49,757 bases of DNA from an uncultured Verrucomicrobia subdivision 3 bacterium (GCA_903944085.1 CAJAQO010000319.1:1-49757), one strand, 5' to 3'; counted from the first letter of the stretch, positions 27,582-36,731 are shown. Made by a program: numbers and translations. The notes: generated from the letters alone by a model not told the origin.

Positions 27582-28229
27582 GTGATCGAATCCACCCACG
27601 GAATCATCGTGCGCACGCGTCCGCTCACGGAAACGAGCCTGATCGTCCATTGGCTCACGCCGGAACTCGGACGCATCGCCACCGTGGCCAAAGGCGCGCG
27701 CCGGCCGAAATCGCCGTTCGCTGGGAAATTGGATTTATTTTACGCCGCCGATTTTTCCTTCAGCCGCAGCCGCCATTCCGAGCTGCACAATCTGCGCGAG
27801 GTGAAACTGCTTGAAACCCACGGCGCGATCCGGGAAGACATCCTGAAACTTCAGCAGGCCGGTTACTTGGCGGCGTTCCTCGAACTGGCGACCGAGACCG
27901 CGACGCCGCTGCCGGAAATTTTTGAGCTGACGCGCGGCTTTCTCCGGCATCTGTGCGGCCAAAGCCCGCAGCCGCAAAATATTTTTGCGCTCGAACTCAA
28001 GCTGCTGCGCGAACTGGGGCTGGTGCCGGATTTTGCCGAAACGCGGCTGACGCCCGGCGCCAAAAAAATTGTCCAGGCGCTCTTGGAAAGCGATTGGACC
28101 GCCGGTGCGCGGCTTAAATTATCCGGCCCGCAGGTGGACGAGCTGCGCCAGTTTCTGCATGGGTTTCTGATTTTTCATTTGGACAAACTGCCGCGCGGAC
28201 GGGCAGCCGCTTTGGCTGGACCAGTTTGA
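27582..28229 (+). CDS. recO: DNA repair protein RecO
   Basis: The protein is 215 residues from GTG 27582. The N-terminal OB fold is recognisable (ESTHGIIVRTRPLTETSLIV, LGRIATVAKGARRPKS), followed by the helical domain (YLAAFLELATETATPLPEIF, ALELKLLRELGLVPDF). RecO loads RecA on SSB-coated DNA and anneals complementary strands in RecFOR repair. The protein is shorter than the usual roughly 240 residues and lacks the CxxC pairs of the zinc finger many RecO proteins have after GLxPxF; here the sequence goes directly to TRLTPGAKKIVQALL. It ends 50 bp before the histidine kinase gene. Confidence 0.92.
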   Translation: MIESTHGIIVRTRPLTETSLIVHWLTPELGRIATVAKGARRPKSPFAGKLDLFYAADFSFSRSRHSELHNLREVKLLETHGAIREDILKLQQAGYLAAFLELATETATPLPEIFELTRGFLRHLCGQSPQPQNIFALELKLLRELGLVPDFAETRLTPGAKKIVQALLESDWTAGARLKLSGPQVDELRQFLHGFLIFHLDKLPRGRAAALAGPV

Positions 28230-28279
28230 AAGTGTTTTCAGGGCGGGAAATCCAGACTATAGTTGCACCGCTTTGAATC

Positions 28280-30694
28280 ATGCCCAAACTTAGCAAACGA
28301 TTTTCCGGCGTGCGCATGCAACTGGTGGCCAGCGTCTTTTTGTTTATTTCGCCGGCGCTGGTCCTGACCTACATCGTCAATCAGAACTGGTTTTGGCAGT
28401 TCGCTCCGGGCTGGGCCAGGGATTACGCGCTGACGGTGCCGTGGGCGAGCTTCATCGTCGGCTTGCTGGCGCTCATTGCGGCGTGGTTTGGCGGCGAGCA
28501 TTTTATTCTGCGGCAAGTCCGCGTGCTGACGCGGGCGGTGCGGCGGCTGGCCGGCGGGGATTTGCAGGCGCGGACGGGTTTGCAGGAGGTCGAAGGCGAA
28601 CTCGGCCAGCTCGCGCAAAAATTTGACGAGATGGCGGCGGCGTTGCAGCAGCGCGCGAAGGAACGCGACGAGGCCGACCGGAAATTGCGCGACCACGCGC
28701 ACCAGCAGACTATTGTCGCCGCGCTCGGCCAGTGCGCGCTGGTCATCAGCGACCTGGAAACGCTGTTCATGCAGGGCGCGATCATGTCCGGGCAAATGCT
28801 CGCGATTGAATATTCGGCGGTGTTTGAACGGCAGCCCGACGGACGTTTGTTGATGCTCGCCGGCACCGGCTGGAAAGCCGGCACAGTCGGGCAAACCGTG
28901 GCGTATGACGAGCTGGCTTCGCAATTGGGCTTTACCGCCGCCACCGGTGAAGTGGCCGTGGTGGATGACATCGCCGCGCAGACGCAGTTCAAGATGCCGC
29001 CGCTGCTGGCAGCGCATGGGGTGGTCAGCGGCGTGACGGCGGCGATTCCCACACGCGGGCTGCCGTTTGGCGTGCTCGCAGTTTTTTCGGCCAGCAAACG
29101 CGTGTTCACGCCGGATGAGGTGCAATTCCTCCTGTCCGCCGCCAACACCATCGGCATGGCGGCGGAACGGCGGCGGGCCGAAACCGCCATGCTGCGGCTG
29201 GCCTCGTTCGTGAAGGAAAATCCAAACCCGGCGCTGGAAATAACCGGCGACGGCACGATTACCTATATCAACGCGGCGGTGGAAACACTCGCGCAGGCCG
29301 TGGGCCGGACGCACCCCGGCGAAATTCTGCCGGCCAATGTCGGCGAGATCGCCGCCGGCTGCCTGCAATTCGGCACCAGCCGCGCGAATCTGGAGACCAA
29401 GATCGGCGACCACACGATTTCCTGGTCGTTTCATCCCGTGCTGTCCAGCGGCGTGGTGCATTGCTACGGCGAAGACATCACCATGCGCCTGAATCTGGAG
29501 GATCAATTGTTGCAGTCGCAAAAAATGGAATCCATCGGCCAGCTTGCGGCCGGCGTGGCGCATGATTTCAACAACATGCTCACCATCATCCAGGGCCACA
29601 CCAGCAAACTGTTGATGGAATCCAACCTCGCGCCGCAGGTGCAGGATGCCACGCTCGCCGTTTATGGCGCGGCGGAACGAGCCGCCAGCCTCACGCGCCA
29701 ACTGCTCATGTTCAGCCGGAAAAACATCATGCAGCCGAAGCCGCTCAATCTGCAGGAGGTCACCACCAACCTCAACAAGATGCTTGGCCGCCTGCTCGGC
29801 GAAACCATTGTGCTGCGCTTCGAATGTCCGCAGCCGCCACCGCCGGTCTATGCCGACGCGGGCATGATGGACCAAGTGCTGATGAATCTCGCGGTGAACG
29901 CCCACGACGCCATGCCCAGCGGCGGCACGCTGACCATCAACGTGGACGAATGCTGGGTCGGCCCCGATTATCTCGAACATCATCCCGACGCGCGCATCGG
30001 CCATTTTGTGCGCCTGCAAATGACGGACACCGGCTGCGGCATGTCGGCGAAAGTCCGGGCGCGCATTTTCGAACCGTTCTTCACCACGAAAGGCGTCGGC
30101 AAAGGCACCGGCCTCGGCCTGGCCACCGTGTTTGGCATCGTCAAACAGCACGCGGGCTGGATCGAAGTCGCCAGCGAAGTCGGCTGCGGCAGCACGTTCA
30201 CCATTTTTTTCCCGGCCTGCGACGAAATGCCCGCCGCCGAAACCAATGCGCCGACGGCTTCCGTCCCGGCCGCTGCCGGCGGCTCGGAAACCATTTTGGT
30301 GGTCGAAGATGAAATGGTGTTGCGCGAGATGGCGCGGGATTTTCTCACCGACTGCGGCTATCTGGTTTTGGAGGCCGGCTCCGGCCGCGAGGCCTTGCAG
30401 GTATGGGGGCAGCACCGGTCGGGCATCCACCTACTCCTCACTGACATGAAAATGCCCGAAGGCATTTCCGGCATGGAACTCGCCGAGAAAATGCTGGCCG
30501 AACAGCCCGCGCTGCGCGTCATCTTCACCAGCGGCTATTCCGACGATATTGTCAGCCCGGAAATGCTCGCCCGCACCAATGCCCGCTTTCTGCCCAAACC
30601 CTATTCTTACGCCGACCTCACCCGGATGGTCCGCGAATCGCTCGACCAACAATCGGTTCCCGAAGTTCCGCCGGAGACTCCGACCGCAACTTAG
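28280..30694 (+). CDS. Hybrid sensor histidine kinase (HAMP-GAF-PAS-HisKA-HATPase-REC)
   Basis: The protein is 804 residues. Two membrane helices (about 14-32 and 52-72) flank only about 20 residues, so there is no large periplasmic sensor. A HAMP-like segment (about 75-125, RRLAGGDLQAR) is followed by a GAF-like domain (about 145-300) and a PAS-like domain (about 310-410), so sensing is probably cytoplasmic. The HisKA box GVAHDFNNML has His428. The ATPase domain has the N box near Asn536 (NLAVNAHDAMPSGG), DTGCGMS, FEPFFTTK and GTGLGLATV. The C-terminal receiver carries LLLTDMKMP with Asp722. This HDFNN class often signals through its own receiver. The stop codon lies inside a 145-bp hairpin element. 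No partner regulator is adjacent. Confidence 0.93.
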   Translation: MPKLSKRFSGVRMQLVASVFLFISPALVLTYIVNQNWFWQFAPGWARDYALTVPWASFIVGLLALIAAWFGGEHFILRQVRVLTRAVRRLAGGDLQARTGLQEVEGELGQLAQKFDEMAAALQQRAKERDEADRKLRDHAHQQTIVAALGQCALVISDLETLFMQGAIMSGQMLAIEYSAVFERQPDGRLLMLAGTGWKAGTVGQTVAYDELASQLGFTAATGEVAVVDDIAAQTQFKMPPLLAAHGVVSGVTAAIPTRGLPFGVLAVFSASKRVFTPDEVQFLLSAANTIGMAAERRRAETAMLRLASFVKENPNPALEITGDGTITYINAAVETLAQAVGRTHPGEILPANVGEIAAGCLQFGTSRANLETKIGDHTISWSFHPVLSSGVVHCYGEDITMRLNLEDQLLQSQKMESIGQLAAGVAHDFNNMLTIIQGHTSKLLMESNLAPQVQDATLAVYGAAERAASLTRQLLMFSRKNIMQPKPLNLQEVTTNLNKMLGRLLGETIVLRFECPQPPPPVYADAGMMDQVLMNLAVNAHDAMPSGGTLTINVDECWVGPDYLEHHPDARIGHFVRLQMTDTGCGMSAKVRARIFEPFFTTKGVGKGTGLGLATVFGIVKQHAGWIEVASEVGCGSTFTIFFPACDEMPAAETNAPTASVPAAAGGSETILVVEDEMVLREMARDFLTDCGYLVLEAGSGREALQVWGQHRSGIHLLLTDMKMPEGISGMELAEKMLAEQPALRVIFTSGYSDDIVSPEMLARTNARFLPKPYSYADLTRMVRESLDQQSVPEVPPETPTAT

Positions 30695-30837
30695 AGCCGG
30701 TCTGAAAATCGGAATTGGGATTTTCATCCTCATCCACATCCTCATGCTCATCGTCAGTTTTGGCAGGTTTTTGGAGAATGAGGATGAGGATGACGACGAG
30801 AATGATTCAATCGCATGAGAATTTTCAGACCGGCTCT
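30693..30837. repeat. 145-bp hairpin element with 17-bp perfect terminal inverted repeats
   Basis: AGAGCCGGTCTGAAAAT (30693-30709) and its exact reverse complement (30821-30837) are the ends. Inside, TCATCC-type hexamers on the left (about 30722-30756) face GAGGAT/GACGAC hexamers on the right (about 30775-30807), so the whole element folds. It starts within the histidine kinase stop codon. It has the layout of a MITE, but no flanking target duplication is evident. Confidence 0.85.
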
Positions 30838-30889
30838 CAGGCTTGTTTCCCGCACCCGCGCAAAGTCGGGCGGCGGTTTCTGCGCGCGG

Positions 30890-31450
30890 TCATTTGATAT
30901 CTCCCGGTCGCAAATCCAGATACCCCACCGGGTAGCTGGCGGGCAAACAATTGAATTGCAGACGAATTCCAATCAGAGTTCGAACCATCGCCGGTTTATC
31001 GCTGCCGTCGCCAAGATAGGAAGCTTGCCGATACGGATGCGGCACCGGCTCGGCCGCGAACCAAAGGGAGACGCGCGTATTGGGGTCGTGACAGTCCGGC
31101 GACGACTCCACGGGCAGTGAACCGAACCAGATTTCGAAGTATTGGGGGTTTTGCCGGACCCAAACCGGCCCCGATCGGGTTTGGTCGCCGCTGATGCGAA
31201 ACCCTCCGGACAACTCACGGCGCGATTTGCCGGGCTCGTGATAGAGTGATTTCAGCAGCATCCGGCCATGATCCCAGTCACTCCGGACACTTTGTAAAAG
31301 CAAGTTCTCCGTTAGATACACGGCGATCAATCCGCCAAAAAGTTTCAGGCAGCGCTCCGTTGGCGCACGCGAAGCGAAATCAAGATAGAACCCGCCACGA
31401 TGGGGATCGAATTCCAGCACCACGCCACTGATTGTAAATGGATCACTCAT
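30890..31450 (-). CDS. Hypothetical protein
   Basis: From ATG 31450 the frame gives 186 residues (MSDPFTISGVVLEFDPHRGG...); TTG 31501 would add 17. I recognise no family. There is no signal peptide or membrane segment, the middle is rich in Trp and Tyr (VWVRQNPQYFEIWFGSL), and it ends YLDLRPGDIK. Codon use resembles the neighbouring genes, and the frame is isolated from others, which supports a real gene. It faces the histidine kinase gene tail to tail. Confidence 0.6.
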   Translation of the reverse strand: MSDPFTISGVVLEFDPHRGGFYLDFASRAPTERCLKLFGGLIAVYLTENLLLQSVRSDWDHGRMLLKSLYHEPGKSRRELSGGFRISGDQTRSGPVWVRQNPQYFEIWFGSLPVESSPDCHDPNTRVSLWFAAEPVPHPYRQASYLGDGSDKPAMVRTLIGIRLQFNCLPASYPVGYLDLRPGDIK

Positions 31451-31501
31451 CAACTTCGGGTTGCCGCCATATTTTTTGCTGTGGTCATTGTCGAAAGGCA
31501 A

Positions 31502-31818
31502 AAATGATTGTCAACCCTGCCATCTCGCTGCTCCTGCTGGTTTTGTCAAACCGGATGGCCGCGAAGTCAGTTGATCGCTTGGCGACATGCAACCCCTTTC
31601 GCTGCTTCCCATCCGCTCAAGTCAGCGCATTTTTAATTCGCGCGTATTTGTGAGCTTTGTGTCAAAGTCTTTGTGTTCAATTTGGAAATGGAATCCTCGT
31701 CCATCGGTGCCCATCCGTGGTTAAACCTCTTTGCGCCTCCGCGTCTTTGCGTTGAAAAAATGGGCCGCCGTCGCTGGCGGAATCGCTCGGGGCTAGGCCA
31801 CTTTCGACCGTTCCCCTG
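31502..31818. other. Intergenic region with a phrase-like repeat
   Basis: 317 bp between the hypothetical gene start and the end of the hydrolase gene. No coding region recognised. It contains the low-complexity stretch at 31698-31757 listed separately. Confidence 0.4.
31698..31757. repeat. CCATCGGTGCCCATCCGTGG / TTTGCGCCTCCGCGTCTTTG repeat
   Basis: Two short internally repetitive blocks lie side by side: a CCATCSGTG doublet, then a TTTGCGyCT doublet ending GCGTTGAAAA. From memory, very similar intergenic phrases occur in many copies in unrelated bacterial genomes. Its role is unknown. A weaker TTTGTGTC doublet precedes it near 31650-31675. Confidence 0.5.
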
Positions 31819-33718
31819 TCAGGCCCAAAGACGCAGTCCAATCAGCCCCCACCAGCCGTGATAAACGGCCGCGGCCGCCATCGTCAGCGTGACGAGGACC
31901 GAAAACCAATAGACCACGCGTTTCATGGGGGTGTGCCGCTCGCGCCACACGACATACAAACTCGCGGCGGCAGCCAGCGGAAATCCCAGGCTCGCCAGCC
32001 AGAGGCTCACCGAATGTAAGTTCGGAGTGCCCAGACTGGCGTCGTCAATGTATCTGCCGGACACTATCCCGCGAAATCCGCAGAAGAGCAGCACCGCAAA
32101 CGCCGCCAGCAGCGCCGCGCTCACCAGCGGCAGGAAACGCACCGACAACGGCCCGGGATTGCGCGATTTGCCCAGCCACCTTCTCACGATCCAAATCGGG
32201 GCCATCACCAGCAAACTCACCACCACCGTGCCAATCAGGGCGATGCCGGCCAACTGCGCCCAGTATTCCACCGCCGGAATCCGCTCGAAAGTTCCCCGGC
32301 TGCATTGAATCAAGATGTGCCCGTCCGTGTCGGGCAGCAAAGCGATGGTAGCCAAAGAGCCGTCCTCGTCGCGATACAACCGTTCCGTCACCGGCAGCAC
32401 GCGATGTTGGCGGAAGCCGTGGAAGCTGACAACAAAACCGTTGGTGGTGACGGTGAGCGTTCTGGCATTGAGCCATCGGCTGATGCCTTGGGACCACTGC
32501 ACTGCCGAACTGCGAACTGATGTATTGGTAGTATCCCGCATAGTGCCGCTTGAGTTGGTCGGGTACCGGCACCACCGGCGGCAGCGGTGGCGCGGTCAGT
32601 TTAGGCCGCAGATATTCGCGAATGTGATCCGTGATCCGGGAGGCGGCGATGAAACTTCCGGAATTGATCATCACCACGTAGCCGCAGCCCTGCTCCGGCA
32701 GATAACCCATTTCCACAATGCCGCCCATCACCGCGCCGTTGTGACCGTGAAACACAAACGGACCGTAGGGAATATCGTAATTGAACAAGCCGTATTCCAC
32801 CATCCGGCCCAATTTTGCCGACGGTAAAGTTTCTCCCCGTTCCATGCGCTCGATGGACGCCGACGACAACAACTGCGTGGCGTCGAGACTGCCGCGTTGC
32901 AGATAGAACCGCAGATAATTGGCCATGTCCCGTGCCGACGCGTTGAGGCCGGCAGTCGGCCGCAAACCAACGTGCCAATAAGGATACGCCGTGACGCCGT
33001 CGGGCCGATACAGTTTGGCCAGCCGCCGCTGCACTTCCGGTGTGTAAGAATAACTCGCGCCGTCCATGTGCAGCGGATTGAAAATGTTTGTCTGCACGTA
33101 ATCTTCAAAATGTTCGCCGGAAACTTTTTCAATCACCGCCGCGAGCACCGCCGGGCCGGAATTGCAATAAGCCCAGCGTTCCCCCGGCGGCCAGCGGCAC
33201 ACGCGCGACGACGCGCCGTAAGCCAGCGCGGCGTCCAAGGTCATCGCTGGATCGTCGAGCGCGTATTCGCGCAGGTGCATGTCGTCGAAGCCCGAGGTGT
33301 GTTCCATCAAATGTTCGAGCCGCACGGGATTGGTGGCTTCCCACGGATTGACGAACGCCACGTCCGGCACCCATTGCCGCACGGTGTCCGTCAATTTGAG
33401 TTTGCCGGCCTCTTGCAATTGCAACGCGGCCAGCGCAACGAATCCCTTTGAAACTGAGCCGAGGCGAAACAGCGTGTCCGGCGTCACCGATTGGTTCGCG
33501 GCCACGTCCGCCTTGCCGATGCCAGCCAGCCAATCAAGCTTGTTGCTGATGACAATGGCGATGGCCGCACCCGGCGTCTTGGTTTCCTTCAGGACAGATT
33601 CAATCGCGGTCTGGAGCGCCGGGAGGGAATGGGGTCCGCTATTGGTGTCCGCCGCCTTCATTCGCAGCGTGCTGGCGCAAACCAGCAGCCAAACCGAAAG
33701 CAAGAGGCGTTTATTCAT
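31819..33718 (-). pseudogene. Beta-lactamase-family serine hydrolase with C-terminal membrane domain, frameshifted
   Basis: The first frame (ATG 33718) encodes a signal peptide and a class C beta-lactamase/esterase-like domain with SxxK at Ser88-Lys91 (LGSVSKG), YxN (WAYCNSG) and HGHNG near the third motif. After the linker HYAGYYQYISSQFGSA the frame becomes nonsense, while another frame continues sensibly (QWSQGISRWLNARTLTVTTN) through three or four membrane helices to stop at 31819. The switch lies near 32500-32530. The family cleaves peptides or esters at the cell surface; a membrane tail after the catalytic domain is common in these larger homologues. Either the gene is broken in this strain or there is a one-base sequence error. 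The catalytic domain itself is intact. Confidence 0.82.
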
Positions 33719-33751
33719 GTCTCGTTTCCTCGTGGGTCATCAGTGAAATAA

Positions 33752-33808
33752 GCCATTCACCGGGGTTTTTAAAGGAAATACTGCGCCGTTAAAAACCCGG
33801 TGAATGGC
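33752..33808. repeat. Palindrome upstream of the hydrolase gene
   Basis: GCCATTCACCGGG (33752-33764) and CCCGGTGAATGGC (33796-33808) are perfect inverted repeats that continue inward with TTTTTAA facing TTAAAAA, with one extra G on the left. It lies 34 bp upstream of the hydrolase ATG, so it could be a leader hairpin or an operator. Confidence 0.6.
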
Positions 33809-33909
33809 CGGGCCGGCACAGCCTGTTCAATCAGCCAGTTCAGCCATGCGGTTGTGTTTATGTTTGCCGTCACCAGTTTGTTTCAGCGCGCTCCCTTTCC
33901 ATGCACCTC

Positions 33910-34012
33910 GTAGCGTCGGCGTCCCGCCGGCGGGTTGGCCAGGCGTCTCGCCCGTAGATCAAACTGGCGGCGAGACGCCGCCAGCACTCGCCGCCGGGGA
34001 CGACCGCGCTAC
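33910..34012. repeat. GC-rich REP-like palindrome
   Basis: A 103-bp imperfect palindrome running from GTAGCG (33910) to CGCTAC (34012). Well-paired parts include GGCGTCTCGCC near 33942 with GGCGAGACGCC near 33968. A related half (GGGGACGGCCGCGCT, near 49687) occurs at the window end, matching GGGGACGACCGCGCT near 33996. Confidence 0.65.
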
Positions 34013-34137
34013 CTTGGCTCCGGTTCATGGGTTCAAGGCGCACAGGCTTTGGGGAAAGCTCATCGCGTCCCGCTCGCATTCGCCGGGCGCGAGCGTGCAA
34101 AAAGCCGGTTTTTCGGAAATCTATATGATTTTTGGAC

Positions 34138-34452
34138 AAAACCGTTGATTTTAATGACCACTCCGTTGATTTGGGAGGCCGCGCCGTTGCTGCGGATGGT
34201 CACTCCGGTGAAACTTAACTTCGCGCCGGTGAATTTTTAGCCTGCGCCGGTGATTCTCAACGTCACTCCGTTGCCGCCGATAGTCGCTCCGTTGATTTGG
34301 CCGACCACTCCGGTGATTCAGAAGTTCACTCCGTTGCCGCAAGTTGTCACGCCGTTATTCAAGAACGCCACGCCGATGACTGGGCCGTCCGCTCCGTTGC
34401 GGCGGCCACCGGCTCCCTTGCCGCGAACCGTCACTCGGCGGTTCCGCAACGG
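34138..34452. repeat. Fifteen tandem 21-bp units, remnant of a heptapeptide-repeat gene?
   Basis: Fifteen units of exactly 21 bp start at 34138, 34159, 34180 and so on, sharing a core CRCKCCGKTG, with the other half variable and no length change. Read on the minus strand, one frame gives a heptad (I/F/G)-(N/T)-G-(V/A)-x-x-x. The Gly codon varies only at its third base (GGA/GGC/GGT), which points to past coding. That frame now has stops in two units (near 34230 and 34316). No start or signal sequence is visible. Confidence 0.75.
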
Positions 34453-34671
34453 CCCGCGCTGGCCGCGTCTGCTGGCTCCCGCGCTTTAGCAAAAGGCGCT
34501 GGAGAAACGGTGGGCGGCGGGCGGGCGGCGGAGATGGTTTTGGCGCATGGCGCTGGGTTGCGGCGGCGGAGTCTGAAGCCAACCGAAATGAGGTAATCCC
34601 ACTCATTGACGGGAATGAGCGGGACTATTTGAAAAAAACTTTGGCGGGCCACCAATTTTAAAAGAAACAAG

Positions 34672-34806
34672 TCAGTGATGCTTCCGGCCGGAGCCGCTTT
34701 TGTTGCCGCCGCCGGAAAGTTTGTTCACCGTGGACCAAGCTCGCGCCTCGGCCGTTTTCAGGCTCCATTCATTCAGCCTTATGCCGGCTGATGTTCATCC
34801 ACCACT
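34672..34806 (-). pseudogene. C-terminal fragment of a small basic protein after dnaK
   Basis: Downstream of dnaK a minus-strand frame reads LNEWSLKTAEARAWSTVNKL then GGGNKSGSGRKHH and stops at 34672. The WSTVNK...GGGxKSGSGR pattern resembles tails of small basic stress-type proteins, from memory. No ATG, GTG or TTG start exists in frame, so it is probably a leftover 3' end; a CTG start cannot be excluded. Confidence 0.35.
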
Positions 34807-36731
34807 TCAGCGTCAATGACCGGTTCTTCATCTTTCTTGCTGTCGTCATGATTGTGCTCCGCTTCCGGCTGCGTTCCAGATTGGCTACCGCCGGAACCTT
34901 TGTCCGCATGGTTCTTATCGGCGGCCGCCTTGTAAAGTTCCGTCGAAACCGCCTGCCAAGTTTCATTTAGCTTTTCGCTGGCCGTCTTGATGGCGGCAGT
35001 GTCTGTTCCTTTGAGCGCTTCCTTCACCGCGTTGGCGGCAGTTTCAAGCTTGCCCTTGTTGTCGGCGGAAATCTTATCCGCGTTTTCCTTCATCATTTTT
35101 TCCGTGCGATAAACCGCGCTGTCGGCCTCGTTGCGCGTTTCCAACTCTTCCTTGCTCTTCCGATCCTCGTCGGCGTGGAGTTCGCCGTCCCGGCGCATCT
35201 TTTCGATCTCGTCCTTGGACAGACCGCTGCTGGCGGTGATGGTGATCTTCTGTTCCTTGCCCGTGCCGAGATTCTTGGCGCTGACATGCAGGATGCCGTT
35301 GACATCAATGTCGAAGCTGACTTCGATTTGCGGTGTGCCGCGCGCGGCCGGCGGAATGTCATCGAGATTAAATTTGCCGATGGTCTTGCTGTCCTTGGCG
35401 AACTGGCGTTCGCCCTGCAAAACATGGATTTCCACGCCGGGCTGATTATCCGCCGCCGTGGAAAAAGTCTGCGCCTTGCGAGTCGGGATCGTGGTGTTGC
35501 GCTCGATCACTTTGGTGAATACGCCGCCGAGCGTCTCGATGCCGAGCGACAACGGAGTTACATCGAGCAAGACCACGCCCTTGACCTCGCCTTTAAGCAC
35601 GCCGGCTTGGATGGCGGCACCAATCGCAACCACTTCATCCGGATTCACTCCTTGATGCGGGGCTTTGTTGACGAGCGTATGCGCGGTTTCAACCACGCGC
35701 GGCATGCGAGTCATGCCACCGACGAGAACAAGCTCGTCAATCTTCGCGGCTTCGATGCCGGCGTCCTTCAAACACGCTTTCACCGGCGCGATGGTGCGCT
35801 CGAACAATTTGTCGGTGATTTGCTCCATCTTGGCGCGCGTCAAAGTTTTTTGGATATGTTTCGGGCCGCTCGCATCCGCCGTGACGAACGGCAGGTTGAT
35901 GTCGTAGGTCGTTGCGCTGGACAAAGCGATCTTGGCTTTTTCTGCTTCTTCCTTGATGCGCTGGAGCGCGTCGGGCTGTTTGCGGAGATCCATGCCAGAT
36001 TCCTTTTTAAACTCGTCGAGAATCCAATCCATCAGCAAATTGTCCCAGTCGTCGCCGCCGAGATGCGTGTCGCCGTTGGTGGCCTTCACTTCAAACACGC
36101 CGTCGCCGATTTCCAAGACTGAAATATCAAACGTGCCGCCGCCCAAATCATAGACTGCGATTTTTTCATCCTTCTTTTTGTCGAGACCGTAAGCGAGCGA
36201 CGCCGCAGTCGGTTCATTGATAATGCGGAGCACTTCGAGACCGGCAATCTTACCCGCGTCCTTGGTGGCCTGACGCTGCGAGTCGTTGAAATATGCCGGC
36301 ACCGTGATGACGGCCTGCGAGATTTTTTCGCCAAGACGCGTTTCCGCATCGGCTTTGAGCTTGGAAAGAATCATCGCGGAAATTTCCGGCGGCGAGAATT
36401 GTTTTGGCTTGCCGTTCACTTCCACTTCGATGGCGGCGTCGCCATTGCTCGCCTTCACCACTTTGTAAGGCACGCGTTTAATCTCTTCACCGACTTCACT
36501 AAATTTGCGACCCATGAAACGCTTCACGGAATAAATTGTATTGCGAGAGTTGGTGACCGCCTGCCGCTTGGCCGCGTCACCGACAATACGATCACCGGAT
36601 TTAGTAAACGCCACCACCGAAGGCGTGGTGCGCTTGCCTTCGGAATTCTCCAGCACCAAAGGCTCGCCGCCTTCAATGACCGCCATGCAAGAGTTCGTGG
36701 TTCCTAAATCAATACCGAGTATTTTTGCCAT
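34779..36731 (-). CDS. dnaK: Chaperone DnaK (Hsp70)
   Basis: The protein is 650 residues. The ATPase domain starts [16 protein letters not shown], followed by [33 protein letters not shown] and the DLGGGTFD phosphate loop. The linker is [12 protein letters not shown] and the substrate-binding domain follows. The C-terminus is acidic and ends [16 protein letters not shown]. DnaK folds proteins with DnaJ and GrpE, but neither partner gene is adjacent, nor is a CIRCE or hrcA element visible upstream. The palindrome ATGGGGTGAACACCCCAT lies 90 bp upstream (36821-36838). Verrucomicrobial genomes often carry more than one dnaK, so this isolated copy may be a secondary one. Confidence 0.97.
   Translation of the reverse strand: MAKILGIDLGTTNSCMAVIEGGEPLVLENSEGKRTTPSVVAFTKSGDRIVGDAAKRQAVTNSRNTIYSVKRFMGRKFSEVGEEIKRVPYKVVKASNGDAAIEVEVNGKPKQFSPPEISAMILSKLKADAETRLGEKISQAVITVPAYFNDSQRQATKDAGKIAGLEVLRIINEPTAASLAYGLDKKKDEKIAVYDLGGGTFDISVLEIGDGVFEVKATNGDTHLGGDDWDNLLMDWILDEFKKESGMDLRKQPDALQRIKEEAEKAKIALSSATTYDINLPFVTADASGPKHIQKTLTRAKMEQITDKLFERTIAPVKACLKDAGIEAAKIDELVLVGGMTRMPRVVETAHTLVNKAPHQGVNPDEVVAIGAAIQAGVLKGEVKGVVLLDVTPLSLGIETLGGVFTKVIERNTTIPTRKAQTFSTAADNQPGVEIHVLQGERQFAKDSKTIGKFNLDDIPPAARGTPQIEVSFDIDVNGILHVSAKNLGTGKEQKITITASSGLSKDEIEKMRRDGELHADEDRKSKEELETRNEADSAVYRTEKMMKENADKISADNKGKLETAANAVKEALKGTDTAAIKTASEKLNETWQAVSTELYKAAADKNHADKGSGGSQSGTQPEAEHNHDDSKKDEEPVIDAEVVDEHQPA

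Larger units (their letters stand above)
33719..34778. other. Gene-free 1-kb stretch with several repeats
   Basis: Between the hydrolase start and the dnaK stop I see no intact gene. It holds a palindrome (33752-33808), a GC-rich REP-like palindrome (33910-34012), fifteen 21-bp tandem units (34138-34452), an 11-bp-arm hairpin (TCCCACTCATT at 34597, AATGAGCGGGA ending at 34624) and a gene-tail fragment just after dnaK. Confidence 0.6.

Noticed and set aside
28238-30430. A 730-codon open frame on the minus strand opposite the histidine kinase
   Set aside because: GC-rich shadow with His/Gln/Arg-rich composition and no family; the plus-strand protein has all kinase motifs.
34138-34452. CRISPR array
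   Set aside because: The 21-bp units are contiguous without separate unique spacers and no cas genes are near.
35175-36122. A 315-codon open frame opposite dnaK
   Set aside because: Shadow of dnaK. Such antisense frames are common over highly expressed GC-rich genes.
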